A DNA stretch of 64,000 bases. Origin: Cardiocondyla obscurior. Taxonomy: Eukaryota; Arthropoda; Insecta; Hymenoptera; Formicidae. Positions 1-15,735 of this stretch are shown here, piece after piece. Within the stretch, counting starts at the first letter, position 1. Each line of letters begins with the position of its first letter. Location: assembly GCF_019399895.1 (NCBI RefSeq), contig NC_091866.1, positions 169,501 through 233,500 of the forward strand, given 5' to 3'. Position numbers and translations under genes: made by a program. The notes beneath the pieces are model-generated. The model did no database searches, was not told where the DNA came from, and was given only the letters and a program-made list of their open reading frames with translations.

Positions 1-944
1 TTCGGGCCGCCAGGAAACGGAAAGACATTGCTAGCGCGTGCGGTTGCGACTCAATGTAACGCAACATTTTTTTCGATCTCTGCCGCGAGTCTCACATCGA
101 AATACGTTGGAGAGGGTGAGAAATTAGTGAGAGCTCTATTCGCTATCGCGCGCGAGTTTCAGCCCTCTGTCATTTTCATCGACGAGGTGGATTCGTTATT
201 GAGTGAGCGAAGGGATAACGAGCACGAAGCTTCGAGGTATATCTTTGTATTCTTTTTGTCCGCTTAAACACGCAAACGATATATCAATGTGTATTTCAGG
301 AGGCTGAAAACTGAATTTTTAGTCGAATTTGACGGTTTGCCATGCAACCCAGAAGAAAGAGTACTTGTTATGGCTGCGACAAATAGACCACAGGAATTAG
401 ACGAGGCTGCGCTAAGGAGATTTACGAAACGTGTCTACGTCACCCTACCTGACATGCAGACGAGAATTGTGTTACTTCGACGGCTTTTAGCAAAACACAA
501 TGATCCATTGACGGCCGAAGAGTTGAACGAGATGGCAATTTTAACAGAGGGATATTCGGGAAGCGATTTAACTGGATTAGCTAAAGACGCAGCGCTTGGG
601 CCTATCAGAGGTAACGTTACATTTCTTGTATATCTTTGTATTTCTTTTCTTGCATTATAGGTGAAAGTATACATTTGGTCACTTATTTTGCAGTTTTTTC
701 AATATTATGAATGTCTTTAAATTACTTTGAATGCATATACACATGTTTAATTACAAAGCATGCTATCGTATCATTCTCAGAATTGAATCCAGATCAAGTG
801 AAAGAATTGGACCTCAATTCCGTTCGTAATATCACAATGCAAGATTTTCGTGATTCCTTAAAGAGAATTCGCAGATCCGTTTCACCGATAAGTTTAGCTG
901 CTTACGAGAAATGGAACTTCGAATACGGAGATGTGAGCCTTTGA
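1..944 (+). CDS. spas: Spastin, AAA ATPase (3' part, last three coding exons)
   Basis: This is the C-terminal 236 residues of the microtubule-severing ATPase spastin; the 5' part lies outside the window. Exons are 1-236, 300-610 and 781-944, joined by GT-AG introns of 63 and 170 bp, and the frame stays open across both. The fragment opens in Walker A (GPPGNGKT, residues 2-9). Next come pore loop 1 (K34-Y35-V36 in LTSKYVGEGEKL), Walker B with the catalytic pair (VIFIDEVDSLL, D61-E62), the ATNRPQELDEAALRRF segment with its arginine fingers, and the helical lid (GYSGSDL, AKDAALGPIR). The C-terminal helix ends in KWNFEYGD. The spastin-specific RRLKTEFLVEFDGL and the tail separate it from katanin and fidgetin. 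Known role: ATP-driven hexamers pull tubulin tails and cut microtubules, at synapses, during cytokinesis and at membranes. All key residues are present and no break is seen. Confidence 0.97.
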
Positions 945-2399
945 TTCAAGATACATCATTCGAGTAAGAGACTCTACAGAAAATCGTCTTTCAATTAAAC
1001 TCAATCTGCAACCTAAAACGGGCGTAGAAACGTTACGAAGTATCGCGAAACCATGTGTAATGCCGAGCGTCGACGCAGTAGTTCTTGTATTTTTATCTCA
1101 TATTACAAACTGTGTAAATGTTGACGAGGAAAGAAAGGAAACGACAGTTAAAGGAAATCTTCAAACCCCTAACTTTCATGTTGGTGATAAATAGTCGACA
1201 CTCATCGTTTTTGCATTTCACATCAAACTTAATATAACTTCGCGATCATAAAACAATTTTTTGCGACAAATGAAACTCAGGATCAAATAATTTAATGTCA
1301 AACGTATCTTAAAACATCTTGAAAATGTGTTTTGTATTAATTTTATATATAAAATATTCTTCATATGTTGCGACTGGTACGGTATTTGCAATTTACAATT
1401 AAAATACGAAACTTTAACGTTGCCAGTTCGATACGAAAGAAGCGCGTCTTTCTTATTCATTATGTTTATATGTTCGTTGTCTTTGCATTTAATAGTTCCT
1501 TTGTAAGAGTGGACATAACTTGTCACGGTAATTTACATTTAACATTCAAGGTTAATTATCTATATTATGCCGTAATTAACTTGTTAGATGAGTAAAAATA
1601 ACTATTTCAAAGAATTTGATCGAGAATACAGCCTGCAGATATAGGGAATCTATCTAGAAAAAATATATCTTTTTAAAGATGTAAATAGTTTTAATTACTG
1701 CAGTTTATAAAATTGACACGAACAAATTAAATCCAATCTGCATGACCCGACTAGTCATGCCAAAAAGAAACTACACTTATTAATAAAACAGTGCACGTCC
1801 AGTCAGATAATAAAAAATGATAACTATCAGTGAGACACGTAAGATGGTATTATAGCGTAATTATCTATCGTATTTGTACAGCATAGACGAATATGCGTAT
1901 GCAAGAAAATATCTTTGCAAAATCAAACGCAAATAATGAATCTCATCTTTAAGCGTATCGGTTTTGTATAAATTGCGCTCTTAGGTGCAATTTTCGAGCA
2001 AAGTTTCGAATGTTAATCTTGTTACGTTTGATACCGTTTCGAAGATTTGTTTAATATTTATCGATATACCAGTTTAGCAAACGTAGAATATCACAATAAT
2101 ATTTTAACGTTACAACGTAATCGCAATACGCTACGATATTCTGTGCTTGCTGGAAGTTTGTCAAAAATCACAAGGCAAAGTACCATGTGCAGAAAGAAAA
2201 AGAGAATGGATGATTTGAAGAAAGAGAAAAATAGAATACAAGATTCTTTTTTAATACAAAATTCTATAAGAGAGACAACGAACTGAGAATCTAATCTGTG
2301 CTATATGAAAAATCCTAAGTATTTACTTATAAGGTATCTTATGCGTAAGCTTGACAAACATTGTTGTATACAGAAAAAAAGAATAAGAGAAATTGCATA
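945..2399. other. Spastin 3' UTR and AT-rich flank, no gene seen
   Basis: This AT-rich, CpG-poor stretch follows the spastin stop codon and no open frame looks like protein. AATAAA at 1782-1787 is one possible poly(A) signal for spastin. The short open frames at 1218-1595 and 2047-2286 have no recognisable motif. Confidence 0.6.
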
Positions 2400-7928
<5,529 letters not shown>

Positions 7929-8330
7929 TCATTGCGTAGGGTACTGATGTGGCATGGTATATGTTACCATAGTGGGCTGCTGGCCCGGTGGCAAGGGCGC
8001 ACTCGCTGTCGGGGGTGCCGCGGTAGGTTGCGTCGGTTGCCAGGCTCCCGCGCCTGGAGCTGGCATTCTCATGCTGTTCATATATTGAGCCTGTTGCCCG
8101 TAATATTGACCGTAGTATTGAGCAGGCTGCAAGAACTGACCTTGCATCTGCGGATAGCCCTGTGGATACCAGTACCCCATTTGCTGGCCATAGCCATAGG
8201 CGTATTGTCCCGCTCCCGTTGTCACCTGCCAAAAGATTTTCACATCTATTACATGTACACAATTCATACATACATTATTACTCGCTACAAGCGTATAGAA
8301 CAGATTCAGGATTCCAACTTTTTGGTAAAT

Positions 8331-8406
<76 letters not shown>

Positions 8407-9599
8407 TTTTTTTTTTTTTACAAAAGAGCTCTCGTAAATAATAACCTGTTGAGCTTGGTGATTGGCATTGGGACCGACGCTGTTAGGATCACCATTTTCC
8501 TTTCCCCAAAAACATTTTACGATGCTGCCATTGATTTCTGTGTTATGCGTCGATTCAATGGCATGCGTTGCAGCCTCCTTGGTTGTAAATTTGATAAAGG
8601 CGTATCCTTTATCTTTGAACACTCTTATGTCCTGAATGGTGCCGAACGGAGAGAACGTTTTCTTTATCAGCTCGTCTGTGATACCGTTCGTGAAACCTCC
8701 ACAGTACACGGTACAGTTGGTTGGACTACTTTGGTTATAAACCTGTCAAACACATAAATTTGTTAAGTTATGACAGACTAAAGTAAAAAAATTAAAATGT
8801 TTAATAAAGTTTAAAACAAAGACGAGTGGTAGATAAAAAAAAGCGCGAAAAATTGCTAAAAGTGAACAAGGAAGCAGGCAGAGAGCAAAGAAACAGGTAG
8901 AGAAAGCGAGAGAGAGTGAGAAAAAAAAGAGAAAAAAAAAAGAAAGAAAGAAAGAAAGAAAGAAAAAGTAAGAGCGAGAGAGAGAGAGAGAAAAGTGGCT
9001 AAGTAACGTACCTCCTCATAGTTAGGTTTACTATTGTTGGAATGCCGCGGTCTCTCGGACCTCGGTGGCGGCGGTTTCCTAGTGGACCAGTTGGTCCGAA
9101 TGCTGCGTGAGCCGAGCCACTGACCGTTCATAGCGTTGATCGCCGCCTCGGCTTCGGACTTTTTCACGAACGATACGAACGCGTAGCCCTTGCTTTTGAG
9201 CGTCTGCGGGTCGCGCACGATGCGGCAGTTGCTGATCTCGCCGAAGGGCGCGAAAGCTTCCTTGAGCGTCTGCGTCTCAATTTCCGGCGAGAGATCGCCG
9301 ACGAATATATGATGGTGATTACTGGTGTCGAGCTTGGGCTGGTTGCCCGGGCTGGTCGCCCAGTTAACCTTCATCTCCTTGTCGAGAAACGAGCGCTTGT
9401 TCATGGCGGCCAGCGCCGTGGCCGCGCACTGGTGGTTCGTGAACTCAACGAAGGCGTACGGATCGTTGCCGGGCTCCCGTATGATCTTGCATCCCTTGAC
9501 CTGGCCGATTTGCGAGAAAAGCGCGCACAGAAGGTCCTCGGACACCGTGGTGTCCAGGTTGCCGACGTACAGCGTACGCGGATTACTTTCCTCGCTCAT
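7929..9599 (-). CDS. Rox8: TIA-1/TIAR-type RNA-binding protein (Rox8 homologue), complete
   Basis: Three coding exons on the minus strand, 9599-9012, 8742-8446 and 8225-7929, are all joined in phase 0 and encode 393 residues, close to human TIA1 at about 386. RRM1 has RNP2 LYVGNL (10-15) and RNP1 near DPYAFVEF (46-53). RRM2 has IFVGDL (98-103) and KGYAFVSF (127-134). RRM3 has VYCGGF (208-213) and KGYAFIKF (241-248). The tail after residue 296 is rich in Q, Y, G and P and is prion-like, as in TIA-1. The start is the ATG at 9599-9597, just before SEESNPRTLYVGNL; the longer frame upstream of it opens without an ATG. Known role: binds U-rich RNA, recruits U1 snRNP to weak 5' splice sites, and drives stress-granule assembly and translational silencing. 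The first exon is much richer in GC and CpG than the other two. Both introns are pyrimidine-rich after their donors. Confidence 0.97.
8329..8406. repeat. (GA)n/(CT)n microsatellite in intron 2 of the TIAR-type gene
   Basis: A nearly pure GA repeat on the plus strand, so CU repeats in the minus-strand transcript. It starts about 40 nt downstream of the intron 2 donor (GT at 8445-8444), after a short A run (the T run at 8407-8419 on the plus strand). Confidence 0.97.
8880..8996. repeat. Purine-rich GA/GAAA tract in intron 1 of the TIAR-type gene
   Basis: GAGA and GAAA repeats on the plus strand read as a U/C-rich tract in the transcript. The tract starts about 15 nt after the intron 1 donor (GT at 9011-9010) and continues for about 115 nt. 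Confidence 0.95.
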
Positions 9600-10455
9600 C
9601 GCTTGGCACGCGCGTTGCTGGCACCGGACACGCACACCGGACTTGGCCGCGGTGAACGCACTTTCACCTCTCGTTCGCTCGCTAGCCGTCGACTAGAAGA
9701 GCCCGTCTCGTCTCGTTCGGTTCGTTTCGTTTCGCTCGCTCGTTCGTTCGTTCGAGGATCGGCTCGCTAGTGTAATTTTCCCCTCTCGCCTCGACCACGC
9801 ACAAGTTGCGAGATTCACGTCCACAGCGCTCTTACCCTCCACGCGTCACACGCGTTTACTCCAGTCTACACGACGGCTACCCGCGAGAATCGCGCGACCA
9901 CCTCGCCGATTCGGTTCACATCACTCGCGCCCAACCGAACCGCGAGTCACGATCCCCGAGAGCATCCGGACACTCGCCAGGACTTACCGATCTGTCGTCG
10001 GCTTCCTTTTTTTTTCCCCTTCGCGCACACGGGCCGACAATAAGAACGCCTAAGCTACACCCAGCCTCTACGTCATACTAACATAAAATGGCTGCCCCGC
10101 GCCGCGCCGCGCCGCGCCACGGCCCGCTTTCCCTTTGGTTCTTACGGCACGCGCGCGGCCAAACGCGAGAGAGCGCGCGTTTGGACGCGTCCCGCAAAAC
10201 GTCTCGGACGCGCCCCGCTTTTCCGCGAACCCCACGGCGATTCCGGCGGCCAAGCGTGCGCAGCCCAGACCCGCGTTTTCGCGTTCGCTCTATCGGGCGC
10301 GCGCACGTCCCCGCGAACAATCGACACGGCGAACAACGCCGACACGTTCACAAAATTCGCTCAAGAGACACGTGTCTCGCGTACTCGCCTGTCGAACGTC
10401 TCGTAACACGTAGCGCGAAAACTCACGCCAACATCATGGCTTTCGCCGAAACTCA
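9600..10455 (-). promoter_or_regulatory. CpG-rich 5' UTR and promoter region of the TIAR-type gene
   Basis: The sequence just upstream of the TIAR-type start codon is very rich in GC and CpG. It has a TTCG/CTCG repeat cluster (about 9716-9755) and a CGCGC-type repeat at about 10097-10122. Neither strand has TATA at the expected place. This suits a broad, unmethylated housekeeping promoter with 5' UTR sequence. Long open frames here (10088-10459 and others) follow from base composition. The transcription start cannot be placed from sequence alone. Confidence 0.55.
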
Positions 10456-10640
10456 CTAGGTGACTGCGTTTGCACCGGCGTTCCCAACGGAATCCGCAAG
10501 TCGGATCTGCAAGAGGCTCCTCAACTCGTAGTACGATTGGAACTTAGCGTGCCATTGCACGCAGCCAATGGGTGCATCCAGAAGCGCAACCGCAGACCAC
10601 TTGACGAGCTCTTGCATCTGATGGGTGGATAATTTCAGAT
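10456..10640 (-). other. Unassigned open segment with splice-like ends
   Basis: On the minus strand a 61-codon frame is open from an acceptor-like site (TTCTTTTAG, ending at 10641) to TAG at 10458-10456. It begins LKLSTHQMQELVKWS and ends in GNAGANAVT. CTA|GTGAGT at its end also looks like a donor, so it could instead be an upstream noncoding exon of the TIAR-type gene, whose coding start lies 860 bp downstream. I do not recognise the peptide. The opposite strand is open here too, from a similar acceptor-like site (CACTAG), which weakens the coding case. It may be a mobile-element fragment, an untranslated exon or chance. Confidence 0.25.
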
Positions 10641-11040
10641 CTAAAAGAATGTTCCAATCAAATTTAAATGTTTACTGAGCAGAATCAGCACTAATTCTCA
10701 TATAGCGACCGGGAAGCTAAAGCCGTCGGCGGAACTTACACGACGTCGGTATATAAGCGAGAAAAATTAAAATTGTGAGTTTAGGAATATGCTAAGGATA
10801 TATTCTATCTGTCACTCGCAAGGTTTGGTAAATATGTTTATTTTAATATTTTTTATCTTTCCTGAAAAAGAAAATCATTGCTCAGTTATCTTTTCTTTAA
10901 AATTTAATTTTAAAGTTTCTTTTACGTCGGTAAGTAGGAAAATAGTAAATTAATTACAATACCACGCGTACTTCGCTGTTGACGGAAAGAGATCGAGAAG
11001 GTTAATTTTTTACGAATTTATAATAATTATCATTAATCAC
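10641..11040. other. AT-rich spacer, no gene seen
   Basis: A sharp change from the CpG-rich promoter block to AT-rich, CpG-poor DNA. No exon, RNA gene or repeat family was recognised. Confidence 0.5.
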
Positions 11041-11220
11041 TCTCTGCTTTATAGTTAAAGCAGAGAAATAATTATTTCTAATTATTCTTTGCCATAAGTA
11101 AAGCAGAAAATATTTACTACAGAAAATAATTATTATTAATTATTCTCTGTCTTACAGTTAAGGCAGAGAATAATTATTACTAATTAATATTCTCTGCTAT
11201 AAGTAAAGAAGCGGAGAACG
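11041..11220. repeat. Four imperfect palindromic repeats of about 50 bp
   Basis: Four related units start at 11041, 11086, 11144 and 11191. Each has TCTCTGC (or a variant) and GCAGAGA (or a variant) flanking a short centre such as TTTATAGTTAAA. AATAATTATT-type spacers separate the units. Each unit can fold into a stem, and units 1/3 and 2/4 resemble each other most, which suggests duplication of a two-unit block. Confidence 0.8.
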
Positions 11221-11669
11221 TTTACTAAAAGAAAAATAACTAAAAATTCCTGTAATTTCGTTTAAATTATAAATTTGTAAAGTTTTAATTTTCTTGGCTT
11301 TTCTGTCGAAGGAGCACGCGCGGTATCTTAAAAGTGATATAATTCTAACATTTACATATTATCTAACTTCGTAAGCATCAATTAAACAAATTTCCTAATT
11401 TTGTTAATTATGCAATGCGACGATTTTAAGTCACAGATTTATTTCTGCAGCTCGATCAACGCGTAATCGAAATTTCGAGAGCATCAAAGAACAGGCCCGT
11501 TTTCGATACATATAATACACGATTTACATTAATCCCTTGACTCTCTTTTTAGGTGGACCATGATAAAGAACAATACAGCGGGGAGGAGACTCGGTGTGTT
11601 TTTGATTTCCGATTGGATGTACGGACAGGTACTTTTCCGTAAGAAAGATAGGCTCGTTATGTCTCCACA

Positions 11670-12105
11670 TATATAAAGAGAACCAAAAGTGGACAGTATC
11701 AGACGTATGTGGTAAGGAAAGGATAGAGGCTATTGTTATACGTAGTGTGTGCAGAGATTAAGATCTAAAAGTACATCTGATCTTGCCTGCCAGTCAATCC
11801 TTATCAGCGGCACGTTCCATTTGCCGTTTTAAGATTATCACTTGTAAGTTTAATTCCGTACGGATGTCCTTTAATAAAATAAATATATGTACAATTAATA
11901 TTATAGTATATGTATATTATAATATTATGTATGTATAATTAGTAATATTTTACTATTTATTACATTTTTTATTTATAGAATATATATGCAAATCCAACCA
12001 GAAGGAAAGGAATCAAACGAGAAGCAAACTCCTGGGACCTTTATTTAATTGTGCACGAAACCACGTTAATTTACATATCACATTAATTACAAAGTAATTG
12101 TGAAG
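11670..12105 (+). promoter_or_regulatory. Probable P5CR core promoter, 5' UTR and 5' UTR intron
   Basis: TATATAAAG at 11670-11678 is followed about 30 bp later by an initiator-like TCAGA, which would put +1 near 11701. A noncoding first exon could run from 11701 to 11843, where there is a strong donor (CTT|GTAAGT, GT at 11844). An acceptor (TTTATAG) ends at 11978, and the ATG of P5CR lies 128 nt further on. Transcript support is needed; the TATA/initiator spacing is what makes this convincing. Confidence 0.5.
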
Positions 12106-15100
12106 ATGGCTGTTAGTTTAAAGACAATGGGTTTGATGAAATTGAACGGCCGTACTCGGCGATGTTTAAATATTCGTAAATATGGTGAGTAGGACACTCT
12201 TTTAAAAATATTTATTTTACTTTTAATAAAAATCGTTTTAATTATCAAATATTTGTAATATTTTTGCTTTGAATTATTAAATATTGTGTAATTTGTGTAT
12301 TAATTAAAATTATTCATTGGAACTTGAGAAAAACAATATATGGAAGATAGAGAGGAACTGATCGCAATGATAACACTCGTTCATTACTGGATAGAAAATA
12401 TAATACGTGTGCTTTGACCATTTATGATAACAAATGGAAAAACAGAAAAATATGTAGTTGGACTGGATTTGATTGACAAGACGGTGACGTTTACGTGAGA
12501 GCTGTACCGCAAATAAATCTAAACGTTAAAATAAGCAGAGTTAACATTGTGGTCAAATGCATTTATGTTAGGTAACATACACACCATATACACACACACA
12601 CACCATATACACGGACAAACAGCGCACAAGATTATTGTTATCTACCGTGGAGATTACATAAAAATATGGACCGCAAAAAGTGAGTGAAATAATGATAGAA
12701 ATGGAAAGAGATGCAAGAACGTAAGATGTGAATACAAACACTTGGATGAGAGATTGACCTTGCGAGCATAAAAACTATAAGCTTCAGTTATTTACGTCAT
12801 CTTATCGCGTTCGTATCAGCATTTTGAAGCAACAAATACGGAGGATCGTTACAACTAGACCGCTGCAAAACTCAGAATTCCAGAGTGATTCAGTTTATCT
12901 GTTCGTTCATACGTCGAAAATGAACATTTAACTTTCGCGTTTTAAGATCATCCATGTAATTAAGTCATATCGAAGCTCCAGTTTTGTTCTTGTTTAATTT
13001 TCGAATAAACATTATAAAACGAGACAAATAATTTTATTTGTCTCTTTTTTTTTTTCATAGTGAGTGATCAGCTTCTCGCGGACGGCGAAGTTAAGAGACC
13101 AAGGATATCGTTAAACATCAATACTAACATGCTTAAAGTTGGTTTTCTCGGCGGAGGAAAAATGGCCCAAGCACTTGCTAAAGGTTTTATTCGAACGGGT
13201 AAATAGCTTTTCTTTCAATTTTTATGACATGTAGTCTTTTGTTTAATATACTTGCTTTACGATGTACTGATTATTATTTGTATCGATTTGATTAACGAAG
13301 GTTTACTGAGAACATCATTCTCTCTTTTTTTCCCTTTTTTTCATGAGATTTTTATCATTTTTCAGGTTTAAGCAAAGGCGAAATGATGCTGGCTAGCTGC
13401 CTTCCGAATGATACCGGCAGCATCGAGACTTTTAAGGTAAGATGCTAAATTATGGTATCACATGGAAAAAGAAAATTTCCAACGTTACACTAAGGGGCGT
13501 TTTTTTTATTTATAATACTTTGCTTGATAAGAGTTTGTGATAAGACTTATACTTCGTGATGAACGTGCGATAATAATCGATGATGTAAATTCTTTGGTAT
13601 CTAGTATAAAACATTTAACAAAGAGAAAAGATACATATAATCATATTATTTTTGATTGATCAATTCTTAATAGAATGGCTTTTTTTGACATCTGTTTGAT
13701 AAATTATCACGATAAGATATAGTTATACTGATACGTATACATCTGTCGCATACTTATTGATAGTCATCTATCGATCGTTTGCAATTTGATTGTTATACAA
13801 ATGCGCAAAAATTTTAGAAAAAATTATATTTAAATTATTAAATATTATTTTGATGTCAAATTAATATTAAATTAACATTCAATACATCTAAAAAAAAGAC
13901 TTGTGTTTTGACAAATAAAGATTATGTCATTTATGTCTCAAGATGCTTATCAAAAATATAAAAATAATAGATAATTATTACGAAACTAATCCCGAAGATA
14001 AAATGTCAATTACTTAATTAATTTTTTATAAGGAAAATTTGAATTTTTTAACGATAAGTATCGCGTTATATGTTGAATATTATTGTCAGGTGTATTAAAA
14101 TTATACATGTCTAATTAATTTAATTATTTTTAGGAAATGAAATCCAATACCGTTTTCACGAATGCCCCTGTTATCGATCACGGTGACGTATTAATTCTTT
14201 CGGTAAAGCCACAAGTCGTGCCTAAAGTGTTGCCCGAGTTTAAAATACAAGACAACAAGAAGCTACTCATTTCCATCGCAATGGGTATTTCTCTGGCATC
14301 GCTAGAAAAGGTAATATAATTCTTGTTGCTTATTATACAAGTTGTACAAGTAATGCATTATGATATATGAGGTAAAAAAATTTTTAGGCTTTACCAAAAG
14401 GAACACCCGTAATAAGAGTAATGCCAAATACACCTGCATTAGTCGGTTGCGGTGCTACGGTGTTTGCGCGTGGAAAAAATGCGAGTGACAAAGATGCCGA
14501 AATCACAGAGAAGTTATTTTCTGCCGTAGGCCTATGCGAAGAAGTCCCGGAAAATTTCATCGATCCTGTAACAGCTCTGGCTAGTTCTGGTCCTGCTTAT
14601 GTTAGTAAATATTTTTTTTTTTTTTATTTACTGTGAATAAAAGCAATTAAAAAAAATAGATTTTATTGCAATTTGAACATCGAATAACTTATTAGTCTTT
14701 TAGAGTATATTTAAATTAAATATAAAAAGTTTTCTATATTTTTAAAACAAAAAATTTTGCTTTAGATATATATGATAATCGAAGCGATGGCTGATGGTGG
14801 AGTTAAAATGGGACTTCCTAGGCCTATTGCATATAAACTTGCAGCGCAAACTGTCTTAGGTGCCGGTACTATGGTTCGTGACACAAACATTCATCCGGCA
14901 CAGCTTAAAGACGACGTGACTTCACCAGCAGGTCCGAAATTATATTTTATTAAAATTTTTTTTTTTTTTTTTTTTTCTTTAACTAATACAAATTTTTTTA
15001 ACTTTCTTGCAGGCTGTACTATAGCTGGTATTCACCAATTAGAAAAATGTGGCTTAAGATCGGCGATAATCAATGCTGTAGAAGCGGCTACGCTTCGATG

Positions 15101-15125
15101 TAGAGAAGTTAACTCGCAAGCATAG
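12106..15125 (+). CDS. P5cr: Pyrroline-5-carboxylate reductase, complete
   Basis: Seven coding exons (12106-12184, 13061-13198, 13366-13436, 14134-14310, 14388-14600, 14766-14931, 15013-15125) join in frame to 318 residues. The enzyme reduces pyrroline-5-carboxylate to proline with NAD(P)H. The Rossmann motif VGFLGGGKMAQALAKG starts at residue 53. VMPNTPALVGCG lies in the middle, ASSGPAY precedes ADGGVKMGLPRP, and the family signature ending LKDDVTSPAGCTIAG lies near 270-287. A 49-residue basic leader (RTRRCLNIRKY) precedes the usual family start at M50. Exon 2 is open through the junction, so the leader is probably translated and may target mitochondria; a start at M50 would give a shorter form. 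Donors of exons 5 (GTTAGT) and 6 (GTCCGA) are weak and each is followed by a T run. No active-site segment is missing. Confidence 0.96.
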
Positions 15126-15735
15126 AATTAGTGGTAACAATTATTGTCGTCATATTTATATATTTTTTAAAGAATGACATGGACAATATCAAGCCAAAAA
15201 AAAATCAAATAAGGTAAAGTAATTATTGATTTTGTGATACTTAAAAATTTCAAGAAATATTGATATTACTAATATCATTAAATTGTATTTGCAGATTGTA
15301 ACTACAACTAGTCTCTCTATACGTTTGGCATAACGTCAATAGAAATAATTTTGTAATTATTTTAAGCGTTAGCAGATTGTTTATTAATTATTTTAAAATA
15401 ATATATGTTTTATCGAGTATTTAGAAATTGACAATATAGATCTGTAGATATAGATTAAATAATTATTAAAAATTCACAAAGAATAATGTTTATATAAGAC
15501 TGACGTTAAAAAATTGTAATGAAATTGTAAAGAAATTTTATATAATTCTATTAAAATATATGTGCTTATGTATAAAGATGTTATTTACATTCTGTTATAT
15601 ATATATGTATGTAATCTATTATATAATTAATGTATATTAATATATTAATATCATGTAAATTTTGAAATGTAATAAATTCATAAATATGTTAATAAATCTA
15701 TAAATTTTAATGCTAAAACGAGTTTTATCTTTATT
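15126..15735 (+). other. P5CR 3' UTR, overlapping the end of a convergent gene
   Basis: Very AT-rich DNA with AATAAA at 15671-15676 and 15691-15696, both usable as P5CR poly(A) signals. On the other strand AATAAA (TTTATT at 15730-15735) abuts the stop codon of the convergent gene. The two transcripts therefore probably overlap or nearly touch. Confidence 0.65.

Noticed and set aside
8278..8757. Long frames through the GA/CT repeat
   Set aside because: The real signal is RRM3 in exon 8446-8742; the rest is repeat translation across the intron.
9309..9770. Plus-strand frames of 153 and 123 codons
   Set aside because: Antisense shadows of the GC-rich TIAR exon, which has clear RRM homology on the other strand.
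10068..10459. Several Arg/Ala-rich frames on both strands
   Set aside because: A GC-rich promoter region has few stop codons; no motif, and all frames look alike.
12300..12720. Short protein-like reading in P5CR intron 1
   Set aside because: Broken by stops after about 24 codons; at most an old element remnant, and the sequence shows no boundaries.
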